Program-made: the position numbers and the translations under genes | The notes under the pieces: generated by a model | Told to the model about the DNA's origin: nothing | What the model saw: only the letters and a program-made list of their open reading frames with translations | Databases searched by the model: none | From: Carex sylvatica | Taxonomy: Eukaryota; Streptophyta; Magnoliopsida; Poales; Cyperaceae | Direction: 5' to 3' | Assembly (NCBI GenBank): GCA_964058845.1 | Contig: CAXKVR010000369.1 | Location: forward strand, 1-64,000 | Length of the DNA: 64,000 nt | Shown here: positions 43,302 through 55,085 of the stretch, one piece after another | How the letters are laid out: the number at the start of each line of letters is the position of its first letter | Position numbering within the stretch: position 1 is the stretch's first letter

Positions 43302-43880
43302 AACGGAGCAGACATCTGTTGGATAATGAGCGAATATGAATACGGGTGTAAACGGAGCGGATATGAATACAGGTGTAAACGGAGCGGATAATACTCATAC
43401 CATATTCGTATCTGTTGGATAATGAGCGGATATGAATACGGGTGTAAACGGAGCGGATATGAATACGGGTGTAAACGGAGCGGATATGAATACGGATGTA
43501 AACGGAGCGGATAATGCTCATACCATATTCGCATCTGTCGGATAATGAGCGAATATGAATACGGGTGTAAACGGAGCGGATATGAATACGGGTGTAAACG
43601 AAGCAGATATGAATACGGGTGTAAACGGAGCGGATATGAATACGGGTGTAAACGGAGCGGATAGTCCGGATATCCGCTCCGTTTAGGACTCCGTATTCGG
43701 ATCTTCTATGAATATTCAGAAATTATCCGAATCCATATTCAGAAATTATCCGAATCCATATTCAAAAATTATTCGAATCCATATTCAAAAATTATCCGAA
43801 TTCAAACCATCCGAATTCAGATAATTCACGGATACGGAGCGGATATCTCTGAATAATCCGGCTCACTTTACACCCTAAGT
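43302..43880. repeat. Minisatellite-filled inverted-repeat element
   Basis: Terminal 'aggggtgtaaacggagc' is mirrored by 'gctcactttacaccct'. Left two-thirds: about ten copies of a ~27-bp unit 'gaatacgggtgtaaacggag' plus 'cggatat', interrupted by a longer unit with 'ctcataccatattcg'. Right part: four copies of a ~23-bp unit with 'attatccgaatccatattca'. The centre is palindromic around 'ggatatccgctccg'. Frames here give only repetitive peptides. The ends resemble a widespread plant element type, but its superfamily is not settled; flanks share 'gtgca' only. Confidence 0.75.
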
Positions 43881-43939
43881 GCACTTAACGAACAAAAAGG
43901 TTAAAAATATTTAAAAAAATAAGTAAAAAAACATTAAAT

Positions 43940-43963
43940 GCGGTGAGCGTGGATCGAACACGC

Positions 43964-44006
<43 letters not shown>

Positions 44007-44011
44007 CCCGC
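43940..44011 (-). tRNA. tRNA-Phe (anticodon GAA)
   Basis: On the minus strand the acceptor GCGGGGA pairs with TCACCGC, D arm TAGCTCAGTTGGGAGAGC, anticodon loop with GAA, variable loop AGGTC, T arm with GTTCGATCC, and A as discriminator (43939). A TATA-like 'ttatttatatag' lies about 30 bp upstream and a T run follows the gene. Matches the standard plant nuclear tRNA-Phe. Confidence 0.97.
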
Positions 44012-46051
44012 TACATAATTCATACTGATAAATTTTTGTTCTATATAAATAAAATGGGTGATTTGTATTACGGGCTGCCCACTGTGCAGTGCATCGTTTA
44101 CAGTCGGCTATGAGACGTATTGCTGCTTCTCTATAATCATCATGCTCTTTCGGCCTCTTGGGTACTATTCATTTACTATCTTTCTTTTTTTAAACGGGAT
44201 CAGAAGTAGTCTGAAGGGCTTCGGATCATGATTCATGAGAATTGTAGTACGTCCGATTTCAGGACCGTTCGATTCGCTTTAATCTGTATGTACGAATATT
44301 AATGCGAGTATGTATCAATGTTAAAGCGGAATGGACTTATCTGGAACCATACCTCGTCCAAATACCAAATAACCGCTTCACCGTATGATTTTTTTTTTTA
44401 CGTCTGATATTATCAGAGCATATTAAAACCGTTCAAATTAAAAAAGAAGTACATTCAATAAATATAGCTACTAGATCCAGTGCCTAATTTCCATTATCTC
44501 CTTCCAAAAGCATTTTATAACTTATATAATAATTATTATCCTTTTCTCAGCTTTATCGTTTTCCAAAACAAATTCAAAAGAACAATATCTTTTATATATT
44601 TGTTTTAAAGAGGATAGAAGAATTCCGCTGCTGAGAAAATGCGCCACCTCCTTGGCTCTTCAACTTTAATAACTTTCTTATAACTCCTGTTGTTGAATAT
44701 AGAAACTACTACAATTCTTGATTTGAATAAATTGAAGTGCAGAGTTGTGAAGATGCGTTGAAACTTTTGTGATGTTCAAGTTTTCTGTATTTCTTCAAAA
44801 AGAGCACAAGTGGAAGAGATAGTTGTATAGTACTATAATAGTAGAATTTTTCTATTTTCTTGTGTTTTGCTTACACAGCAAATAAGAATCGATATAATCC
44901 ATCTGATTAGAAATAACTAAATCCAAATCTGTCTAAAACTCTCCAATAAAACTGGTCTGGAATGGTACTTTTCAACTTGAATATGGAAAAAAAAAATCAA
45001 GCATTCGAACCAAACATCTATTCACATGCTACTCCATATATTTTTTCCATGTATGACATGAAGTTCTGATCTAGATTGAGTCGGGTTGTCTTGACTTCGG
45101 CCATAAACAAAACAAGCAATTATTATCAAAGATGCAATTAAGACCAACAAACAGAATTAACAGAAACAAACATGATAAATACAGCAAAAAAAAGATTATT
45201 TTTGGAAACTTCAGTTAACAAATTTAGACAATCAGTTATCTGACAAAAACATTCTTGTACCACGGTTTCCACAATCTGGCTTAAATAAGCTCTGAACCAA
45301 CTATAAGGGGCAGATTAACTATCATCAACTAAAACAAATTGTAATCACCATCTTTCGCTGTGATATTTATGTAACAAAATTCAGAACTGTGACCAATTAC
45401 ATTTCGAGGAAGCTTGATTGCTGTACTTGTAAATTCATCCTACAAACAAAAAGCAAAAAAAAAAAAAAATCATCAAAAGGGGAAAAAAATGAGCCCAATT
45501 TTATACCATGTCAGAACCAGTTTAATCGTCCCAGTCAAAAAGACCTTATGCACAAATTCGGTATCATTTTATCCTACACATACACGTGAAATATATTCAA
45601 ACACTAAAACACAACCAAATCTGACTAATAAAAGCAATATGATGCGGATCTTTTATTTTTTTAATTCAAAACCTTCAAGCCGAGGCCAACATTAGTTATA
45701 TATTAGAAGTAATATGATCATGATATTTTCCTTTTAAATTCAAAGCCTTCAAACCGAGGCCAACAGCACCAATTACCCTTTTCTTGTAGAAGATAACGAC
45801 ATACGCAAGCATGATATAGGAGTAGGCAATGAATTTCTACATTTCCTATCTTGATAGATGTATGGCATGAGGTAAATAGAGGACCTAGGAAAATGAAGTC
45901 ACAGTAGAGAGAGATGGAACACGTAACTGATAGAGTTAGTGTCATGAGAAGGTAAAATTGTAGTGACAACTCTCCCAATGTAAGATAAGCAAACAAGGAA
46001 AAGGTTCATTATTCTGTAGTACCAGAAAACAGAATATTTCAAGAACAAACT
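44012..46051. other. Intergenic between tRNA-Phe and the RING gene
   Basis: AT-rich. 'ttcaagccgaggccaac' (45674) and 'ttcaaaccgaggccaac' (45746) mark a small direct duplication. The right end probably contains the 3' UTR of the RING gene. No other gene seen. Confidence 0.5.
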
Positions 46052-46106
46052 CTAATATTTCATATATAGGAATTTACCAGGAGCAAGGTATAGATAGCAT
46101 GTAAAA

Positions 46107-46130
46107 CCCCCCCCCCCCCCCCCCCCCCCC
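46107..46130. repeat. (C)24 homopolymer
   Basis: An uninterrupted run of 24 C lies in the 3' flank of the RING gene, so transcripts of that gene would read poly(G). Confidence 0.9.
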
Positions 46131-46326
46131 TCTAGTTGTTGTAAAAAGAACCAAACAAAATAGCAAAAATATATTGAAGAAAAGAAAAGATACAAAACAA
46201 GATACCGAATTGCAACCACAGTGACAACACACCAATCAACGAAACCTAAAGCAGAAAACACCACCACTGCCATAAAAGTGACAATGAAAATACTGAATCT
46301 GAAGTACCTGGAGATCTGCATCAGCA

Positions 46327-48371
46327 TTAGTTTCTTCGAGAGGCCCCACTATCATGGCTGTCAGAACCACCACCATCGCCAGACTGTCCCTCATCCTGTT
46401 GCAACCCGAAGTTACGAAATGGCCATGGCAATGAGACATTAAACCTCCTGTCAGCCAAAGCACTACTCGTCCCCTCCCCTCCAGTTGAACCAGAACCAGA
46501 TGAAGAGTCATCCCTGTTACCACCCCCACCAGCACCAGCACCTGTACTGGTACCGCCGTCAATACCGCCAGACTGCTTCTTCTTTGCTTCATAGTCAGCG
46601 TCGTCAGTTGGGAGTTCAAAGCGGCAAACAGGGCAGGAATTATGGAGCTCAAGCCATGGCAAGATACAGCCCGGGTGGTAGATGTGCTTGCACGGCATCT
46701 GCTTGGCAGTGTAGCCCGGTTCAAATGAGTCCATGCACACTGCACATTGTGCATCGTCAGTTTCCATCATTTGCTCAGTGACCTTCACATCTGGGAGGGA
46801 GGATACCACTGATTTGGCAGCTGGTGGGGTCCCATACCTGTCAGAGATGTAGTTCAGTAAATCATTTTGTTGGCTATCTAAACTCATCCAGTGATTTTTC
46901 TAGAGGCCTCGTTTGTATCTAGCTCTCATTCCTATCCATTTCTCTCTACTAAATGAGAGCAAAAGGAACAAATTTTTGGGACTTTGAAAAACTAATATTG
47001 GCAACTTCAAGTTTACAGTGGTATATGTGATACTTTGAGGTTTCTTAAGAGGTGGGCATTTATTTCATCTTCATTAAAGTACATGTAACTTGGAGTTGGA
47101 GAAGAGGGAGAGAAAAACAAAAAACAAAGGTACATTAATTTTGGAAGTCTAAGCTGAAAAGTTTTTGTCAGATCAAATGTACCTATTTGGATCATTCTCG
47201 GCAAGTTGCTCAATTAACTGCTCCAAACCAGGGCCAATGAAGTAATCACCAAAGTTGCCACCTAAGCGGAACCTTGGCGGCCCCCCTGTATTTTCCCCTT
47301 GCTCAACGACAAACTGATATAGAAGACAGGTTTTAAATTAAGAATTAACAAAGTTGGATTATTTAGGGCTAAAACAAAAAAATATAAACAAACACAACAG
47401 AAACATCAAAATTAAAATGGAATTGTTGCAACCTAAGCATACATTTTGGATATTTATTTTGGGCCATACTATCTCCTACATGAATTAATTTTGCAAAAAA
47501 AAAAAAAAAAATCAAGTAATATCCAAGGCATTCAGTATATTATCTTACTCCCCACAAAACTGTTAACCAGATTATCCCTCTATACTACTCAGTCAGTATG
47601 TTACCTTCTTCCCCACAAAATTGTTAACTAGATTATCCCTCTATACTATTCAGTTGACTTTCTAAGTAGCATTTTACTGCAATCAAGCACCATATCTAAA
47701 AGTTAACTGTTACCAAAGAAAATATATATTTCCACATTTCCCATTTTAATTATCTGTTTGCACATTCCATCAGAAAAGTAACCAACACTTCTGGTAATTA
47801 TGCAACAAAGCATGAAACATTCCTAAGAAAAATTTCCATGCATGTTCTTCTTTGAGCACGTCAAGTTCATTAAATACAAATTCCAAGCAAATTATCTAAC
47901 AAGCTACAATCTAACCTGAATATTGGCGCCTCCTTCCATGAGCGACTGGAGATAATTTTGAAGAAACTGAAAAGGATCAAAAGCTTGTGGATCTGCCTGT
48001 CCGGGACTTGAACCTGAACCTGAACCCGAACCCAAACCCGGACCCGAACCCAATCCAGAGCCAGAAACCGACGAAGAAGATAAATTGATATTAGGCGATG
48101 GTGAAGAGCGCAGATCGAGCAGTGTGGAGAGGAGAATGGGGAGAGAGGATTGGTACTGCGCAAATGGAAAGTCATCGGAAAAGGGACTAGGATCAGGGGT
48201 AGAGTTAGCGCTCGGAAGCTCCTCGACGAACCCGCCATGGCAATCGGGACAGGTGAGGTCGTCCCTGGTTGGGATGAGGATCGAGTGGTCGCATGAGTGG
48301 CAGAAGTAGCGTTTCGGCCAGTCACCTCCGCCTACTCCGGCGGTTTCCCCCGGCGATCCTCCGGTAGACAT
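46327..48371 (-). CDS. Zinc-ribbon / RING-H2 E3 ubiquitin ligase
   Basis: Exons (minus): 48371-47916, 47313-47183, 46837-46327; GT-AG, in phase; 365 residues. N-terminal zinc ribbon: YFCHSCDH and CPDCHGGFVEEL (about residues 22-51). Next comes a Ser/Gly/Pro-rich low-complexity stretch, then FRLGGNFGDYFIGPGLEQLI, typical of RNF115/126-like ligases, then a RING-H2: CAVCMDSF, CKHIYHPGCILPWL, CPVC. The tail is rich in Gly and Ser. These proteins transfer ubiquitin from an E2 to substrates, often in stress or hormone responses in plants; target unknown. The first exon encodes a GSGxGSG-type repeat. No defect seen. Confidence 0.93.
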
Positions 48372-49532
48372 CGTCTCTTCTCTTTTTCTTTTTCTTTTTC
48401 TTTTCTTTTCTCTTCTTTTTTAGATAAAAACTGAGTTATGAGAGTATGATCCAAGGGAGAAGTTTTCTTTCCTTTAGGAAAGTTTTTACATATATAGGTC
48501 TAGAAGTCTTTGGATTTGTGTTTCCATCCCTGTCAGGGTTCTATTTTCAGGCTTCTATAAGCCTAAATTAAATCTTACTCCTATGTTAATATGCATGTAT
48601 AACACTATTTTTAATGAGGTTTCAAATGTCTTCATCATATCTGTATTTTTAAAAACTTTAATAATTTAAAATTTAAATCTTAAAATTCAAAATAAAACTA
48701 TTGAATATGGACTACATCATTTTATTTATGTACGTATAAAAAATTATGGCATTTCAACTTTGTTTTGGTTGTCATCTTGAGCTTACAAAAGTGTATAATG
48801 TGAATAATTTCTAAACGTTAATTTTTCAACTTATTAATTCATATAAAAGCAAAATAAAAATGTGATAATTTTTTATGGACACATAGAGAAAATAACATAG
48901 ATCATATCTAACGATTTTATTTTAACGTTTAAGTTTTAAATTTTGAGTTATTTAAGTTTTTAAAAATAGAAGCATGATGGAGATATTTGAACCCTCCTCA
49001 TTTTTAATATTAAGTCAGATTATGTATTTTTATGAAAATGAGTCGGATTATATGGACAATAGTTGCTCCAATTTATAATTATAAATAAATATATATGTGA
49101 TATCTATTATCAGTGCAATTTAACCATCGATTTGTCATTCACCAAATTTGTCATCATTATTTTTTGAATGATCTAGAAATAGTGATTTGATACCTATAAT
49201 CTATCTAAGAAAACTAGTGATTTTTTTTCAAAAAAAATATTAAATAAAAAAAAAATACGAGACTCGATAAGACATGAAAGATTTGTCAGTTATCATAAAT
49301 AATCAAATAAGAAGAGAATTCCATATTACAAATTTTTTTATGCCATTATTTTCATAATCTCTCTCCAAACATCAAATTCAAGTATTGATTTAATTCTTTT
49401 TCAGGATGGATCTACTACAATTTTTAAACGATTTTAATTAACTATAATAGATCAATTTTAATGTGTCTATTTATTGAAAATAAACTACATAAATTTAAAT
49501 TAACTATGGAGTCGGTTTCCTAATTCATATCA
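48372..49532. other. RING promoter and intergenic
   Basis: A pyrimidine-rich leader (ctttttcttttt) precedes the RING ATG. The rest is AT-rich with nothing recognised. Confidence 0.5.
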
Positions 49533-49663
49533 CCTAAGGTAACTCAAATTTTGAATTTAGATTAGGACCGTCCGATCTGCTTTGCCACGAATATTAAAGT
49601 ACATGTGCATTATACTATTGATTGGACGATCCGGATCCAAACTCAAATTTTGAGTTACCTCAG
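49533..49663. mobile_element. MITE (family 1)
   Basis: 'aaggtaactcaaattttgaa' at the left, 'caaactcaaattttgagtta' then 'cct' at the right, with 'ggaccgtccgatctgcttt' inside. One of the best-preserved copies. Confidence 0.75.
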
Positions 49664-50408
49664 AGGATCGGAACTAGAGGGAAGTCGGTACCCCTTGTGA
49701 CAATAGCAAGGCACGTCGTGTCCGATCAGATCACGGAATTGTTACATTTTGGTTCGGTCTTTCAATAGAAGATTTATTTTCACGTCTACCCCTGTAATTT
49801 CCGAAATAGTTATTTTAATCCCAAAGCAAAGAAAATATATCATATAATTTAAAACTTTCTCTTATTCTTTTCCCCGGAATAAAAATACCAATAAACAAGT
49901 TCTCAATTCTTAATATATTTTCTGAAATTACCTGATTAGAATTTAGAAGTACATAATTGTTTTGGGGATTTTTTTACGGACACACCTGAAATTATTTATT
50001 CAAATAACATTTTTTGTCTGAGGTGAATTATTCTTTCTAGTATTTCTTTAGAAGGTTCTGGATTTTCAACTACTTCCGATTATGTGTCATTTATCTATAA
50101 TATGTAAAGCAAAAATTTCTGAAAACAGTTCCAATTCCTAACACAGGAAAAACAAATCTTATGACATTAGCCAATGGACTTTTTATTTGACCCGGCAATT
50201 TAAGATCAATCAAAGGAAATTGAACTGGACACGAATATCTTAAAATTTAGAAATGAAAGAAAGAATTGCTCACGAACAACTACTATTTTACCATTTTCAT
50301 AAAATCAGAATAGTTGGATATAAAAAGGATCGAATTTCATTCGTTGTTGAACAAATCCTCCACAATGGCTTCCATTTGTTTCCGCTTCCTTTCCTCCTGT
50401 ATATGCTG
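49664..50408. repeat. Duplicate of the NBS1 3' flank (copy 1)
   Basis: Shares long stretches with 54452-57127: 'gatcagatcacggaattgtt' then 'a', 'ttggttcggtcttt', 'caactacttccgat' and 'tataaaaaggatcgaattt'. It ends in a piece of the NBS1 last exon. It lacks the Mutator-like insertion present in the other copy. Confidence 0.8.
50337..50408 (-). pseudogene. NBS1 last-exon fragment
   Basis: The minus strand reads QHIQEERKRKQMEAIVEDLF then NNE-stop, matching the C-terminus of NBS1 (IQEERKRKQMEAIAEDLF). No upstream exons are present, so it is a duplicated fragment, not a gene. Confidence 0.85.
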
Positions 50409-50599
50409 CTGGTAGAGCAAGCGGTACCATGAGTCCATGAATGGAGTTCTCAGTGCTGCCAGTGAGAAGGTTCTCGAGCTGTTTATCAATGAAAAGTATG
50501 TTTTTCTCTCTCTCTCTCCCTCTCTCTCTCTCTATATATAGATGGACTATAGTGAGTTACGAAATAAAGCGACTATTTTACTTCACACTCATATTTTGT

Positions 50600-50850
50600 G
50601 ATTTAAAAGTTCAAAACGTTGATCCGAACAGCTCAATATGACATCCATATTGAAATATGCTTGGAGACCAAATTTTATATGTTTTCGAATTTTTTTTACT
50701 ATTTATGAAGTCACTTTAAAAATCACTGATCCGGTGGTCCAGCAATTTTCAAAGTGCTTAATAAATAGTAAAAAATTCAGAAAAATATAAAATGTGGTCT
50801 CCAAGCACATATTAATATGGAGAACAAGATGAACGGTTCATATCGACTTT
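50600..50850. mobile_element. Palindromic MITE (family 2)
   Basis: 'cttggagaccaaattttata' is mirrored by 'tataaaatgtggtctccaag', with 'ttttactatttat' against 'ataaatagtaaaa' nearer the centre. CT/GA microsatellites lie outside the arms (about 50490-50535 and 50945-50965). Confidence 0.75.
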
Positions 50851-50925
50851 TTAGATTTTGAAATTTCAAATTTGGACCGGTAGCACTTCGGCCCATATGC
50901 TACCGAAAGCATATTAGTCACTCTT

Positions 50926-50965
<40 letters not shown>

Positions 50966-51004
50966 TGAGGGATCCAATTATACCTTTTTTTTGTGACACC
51001 GGAT

Positions 51005-51275
51005 TACACCCTATATTTACAAAATCCAAACAGTCGATCCAAACCGTTCAACTTGATGGATATGTTAAAATGTGCTTGCAGATCAAATTTTATATTTTTC
51101 TGAATTTTTTTACTATTTATTAAGATTGATACAAAAATTCAACGGTCTGAATATAACGATTTTGTTAAATACTTAATAAATAGTAAAAAATTCCAAAAAG
51201 TATAAAATTTGATCTGCAAGCACATTTTAATATATTCATTATGTTAAACGGTTTTGATCTACTATTTGAAATTTA
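51005..51275. mobile_element. Palindromic MITE (family 2), second copy
   Basis: 'gtgcttgcagatcaaatttt' is mirrored by 'aaaatttgatctgcaagcac', and 'actatttatta' by 'taataaatagt' near the centre. Terminal 'agggatccaattacacc' type sequence is mirrored near 50970 and 51325. Confidence 0.75.
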
Positions 51276-51509
51276 AAAACTTTAAAAATGAAGAGTGTAA
51301 TTCGGTGTCACCAAAAAAAAATGTAATTGGATCCCTCCTTATATATATATATACACACACACATATAGAAAAACATACTCATTTGCAGTAAACAAGCAGA
51401 TCACAGATCATATTATATTAAACCAGGGGTAATGGAACATAAGCATGCATAAGCCAAGAGATTTCACAATTAGCTATAATAGAATACAATCATTTGCTGC
51501 AATAACTGG

Positions 51510-51790
51510 TACTGGTATCGGTTCAACCTGATCAGAATGATACACCGAAATGGAGATGGCAGAACGATGAACAATACACTGTTAAATCGTTTTATAGACC
51601 TATGGTGGAATATGCGAGCACCAACCCGATCGAGTCACTGTGTTTATTTGGTTAATGCTAACGAATCGAGTTTGACAATTGATAATTTGAAGAGAAAAGG
51701 AAGAATTATACCGAATATACGTTACATATGTTGAAATGCAGAAGAATCGGTACAGCATTTGTTCGGAGAAGAAGAAATGTACCAGTTTAT
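51510..51790 (+). pseudogene. LINE relic, zf-RVT region
   Basis: The plus strand reads LVNANESSLTIDNLKRKG then RIIPN (about 51645-51715), followed after a frame break by AEESVQHLF. This resembles the C-terminal zf-RVT region of plant LINE ORF2. Stops and frame changes abound; nothing else of the element remains. Confidence 0.6.
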
Positions 51791-54331
51791 ACCATCCCCA
51801 AGGTATACTTGGGTTTTTTTTCTCTTGAAATTGTTCTGTCTTTATCATAATTCTGAATTGGTTCTAACTGAATTGTCAAATAATATAATCAAATAGACAT
51901 TCTTTACAGTTTACCATTGTTGTTTGTGAAAGAAAAATTAATGCTGGGTAGATATGTGATTTTAATATTTAAAATAGGATTTTCTTTGATTTACCTTTGA
52001 TTTAATTTTATATATTATAAATTATCTCTAGTTAAATTATAGATTTTCTTTGATTTACCTTTTATTAAAAAATAAAAGATATAATTTTTTTTCCTTTTAT
52101 TTCTTTCTTAGCTAGAACATAATTACAAATCTTTATTTATAAGATAACGATCATTCTATAAAACTATTTCTTTTAAATGTACTCAGTATTCAATTCTATC
52201 TGACAATTGGATTTTTATTGTAACTATTATATAACTTTAGCATTAAATTAATTATTCTAATTTCTTCTATGATCTTTATTACATGTTAGACATATATGAA
52301 TTACTTTAGCTAAGTTCTTGTTTTGAATAATGTATCAATTATTATAGCTTGGATTTCTACAGAGTAATTCATATTGAATAATTGTCAAATTTATAACATG
52401 TGTTTTTTTTCTTTTTTAATTCGTATTGGATTTGTATATTCAAAACATTGATCATTGCTGATTTCCTTTCTAAACAATTGAGATTTGTGGCTCAATATAT
52501 TTTTAGTTAAATTAAAATTAACTCATTCTTACTATATTTTTATAATATATAAATGACTTCTTTATAATTAATTTTAGTTAATATGTTCATTGGTAATTTG
52601 ATGAAAATTTACCTTAGAAATACAACTTCTCCAATTATTTAATTTACTGACTGTTATTCATCATGTAACTATGGTTCTTGTTAACTTCACTAATTTATAG
52701 CTTAGCGAAATATAAAACTAATACATAGTGAGGCTATGGTACTATGCATAATTTTGGATTGTACTATGAATTAGTATCTTTGTTTTCAAAATTGAAACAG
52801 TCAATTTGAACCATTCAATGTGATTTTCATATAAAATATATTTTTTTTCTATTTTTTTTAGATAGGTACGTAGAAAATCACTTGATCTAAAAGATTCCAG
52901 ACAATTTAAAACTAGTGATTTTTAACACCTCTAAAAAATATGTATGAGTTAATGCATGTGGACCGTCCAATCTGTTTTAAAATCTGTATGAATTAAATAT
53001 GCACTAATATTAAAGGCTCCCAACATTATAGACAAGAGCTGAATTGGCTCCGTTTAAAATCAGATAGCCGAGAGCTCGAGATGCATTAACTCAAAAGATG
53101 CTCTTTTGAGTTAATACAGATGATGCCGACTCATACTATATGTGTCTTAAAAATTATAACTATATGTAAAAAAATTGATAGAAATATGTTTTCATTTATA
53201 ATCTTAATTATTCTTTCTTATTTCATCTCAAGATTAAAAAGTTTCCAAATAATGGTGTCTCTATCAATAATTTTACTGAAGAGAAATGAACAAAATTCTT
53301 CTTTTTTATTCAAAGAAAAAGACGAATAAATAGATTTAATATCATGGTTGCTTTGAGCGTGCATAATATTTCTCAGAGATACCTATCTTAGTCAATTTAC
53401 ATACGCCATGTCATTTTTCTGGTAGGAAAAGATCAAAAATCTTGTTTAACAGATCTGTTGTACATTCAAACATTTAGCTAGTTGTATTTAACAAGAAGTT
53501 AGTTGTTTAAATAAAATAATAATAATAAAATCAGGTGATTTTGTGTTTTTAATAAAAATTAGTTATTTCTGACAAAAATATTATTGCTCTTTTAAATATT
53601 AAGCTACTTGTTTTTTATAACAATTATTTGTTTCATTTAACACTTGTACATTTATAATATTCAAAATGTGCCTGATGATGATACATAAGTGTAATGATAA
53701 TCACAATGTGATTTTCGCACCATCATCATACATATCTTGAGACTTGTAACTATGTGTTAAAAGAAATTATATATTTTTTAAATTATATAATATTTATAAA
53801 GATATAAGGTCACGCGATCATTGAAAATATTTTCTTTGATCTTTTATTTATAGTTAGTGGTTAATTACTACTAACAAATATATTGAAAAAAAGAATTATT
53901 TACAAAATTCTTGATTCTATATATCTTCTAAAATAAAATCTCAAGTTGAATGATTAATAAAATAATAAAATCTCAAGAAACAAAATAATATAATCTATTT
54001 AATTCATGAACAAAAATAAAATAAAATACAACCATCTAATAATTAGCTTCTAAATCAAAACACTAGCTAACAAATTTAACATAACCTCCTTGTTGAACAC
54101 GGACAAAAACTTTGGAATTTCTCATTAGTGTTAGTAGTCAGTATTTAACCTCAGCTTATTCATCGCAATTTGACAAGTAACATCCTTGTTGGACCTATGC
54201 ATATAAAGCACGGCATGGAATTCTTTAATAGTAGTACAGATGTAGATCGGACGGTCCAGATAGAAAAATTCGTGTGTGCAAGTTCAAGGGGATATATAGA
54301 AAAATTTAACACTCTTCCAAACCAATACCGG
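51791..54331. other. AT-rich intergenic with degenerate repeats
   Basis: A weak copy of MITE family 2 lies near 52740-52990 ('atggtactatgcataat', 'aaacagtcaatttgaacc'). A palindromic patch occurs near 53640-53765 ('gatgatgatacata' against 'atcatcatacata'). No gene recognised. Confidence 0.45.
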
Positions 54332-54451
54332 AAAGTAAATCAAATTTTAAGTTTAGATCAGCAGCGTCCCACTTGCTTTAGCACGACTATTAAAGAGATC
54401 TGTGCATTTTATCTTGGATTATCATCGAACTCAAAATTTGAGTTACCTCAC
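54332..54451. mobile_element. MITE (family 1)
   Basis: 'gtaaatcaaattttaagttt' at the left, 'actcaaaatttgagttacct' at the right. Sits at the left end of copy 2 of the NBS1 3' flank. Confidence 0.65.
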
Positions 54452-54513
54452 AGGTTTAGGACTCCCAGTAAGTCGGGAACAGGAACCCCTGTGGCGAAAG
54501 AACGCGTATCTTC

Positions 54514-54664
54514 TGAGGTAACAGAATAATTCTGTTTGGGATCACAGCCGTCCAATCGGAATCTGAACTAATCCGGTCCGAGGTGGAGCGACGGACTCGC
54601 TTTAATAGTTGTGCAGAAAGTCATTGGACGGCCAGATTTAAACAGAAATATTATGTTACCTCAG
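54514..54664. mobile_element. MITE (family 1 relative)
   Basis: Ends 'tgaggtaacagaataattc' and 'attatgttacctca', with 'ggatcacagccgtccaatcgg' type sequence inside. The same subtype lies directly upstream of NBS1 at 60641-60890. Absent from the paralogous copy at 49.7 kb. Confidence 0.7.
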
Positions 54665-55085
54665 GTAATTCGAATTCTGGTGAAAGCAAGACACGTCGCG
54701 TCCATGTGGTGAGAAGTCGTTTTCGATCAGATCACGGAATTGTTATATTTTGGTTCGGTCTTTTAATAAAATATTTTTTTGCACTTCTACCCCTGCAAAT
54801 TCAGAAATAGTTTTTTTTTCCAAAGCAAAGAAAATGTATCATATAATATAAACCTTTGCATATAAAACTTTTTTCTTTTCCCCAGCATAAAAGTACCAAT
54901 AAGCAAGTTCTCAATTTTTAATATTTTTTTTTTCTAAAACGAACTGGTTAAAGTGTTACATGCTGTCTCTAAAAAGTTTGGAAGTAGATGTTGTTTTGGA
55001 GATTTTGCAGGGACACACCTGAAATTATTTTTGTTGTGAGATAATAATAAATTATTATTTATTTTTACAAGGTTCTGAATATTCA

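Noticed and set aside
43274..43534. Repetitive frames and a CRISPR-like look of regularly spaced units
   Set aside because: Units are contiguous minisatellite repeats without unique spacers, inside an inverted-repeat element of a plant genome; peptides are repeat artefacts.
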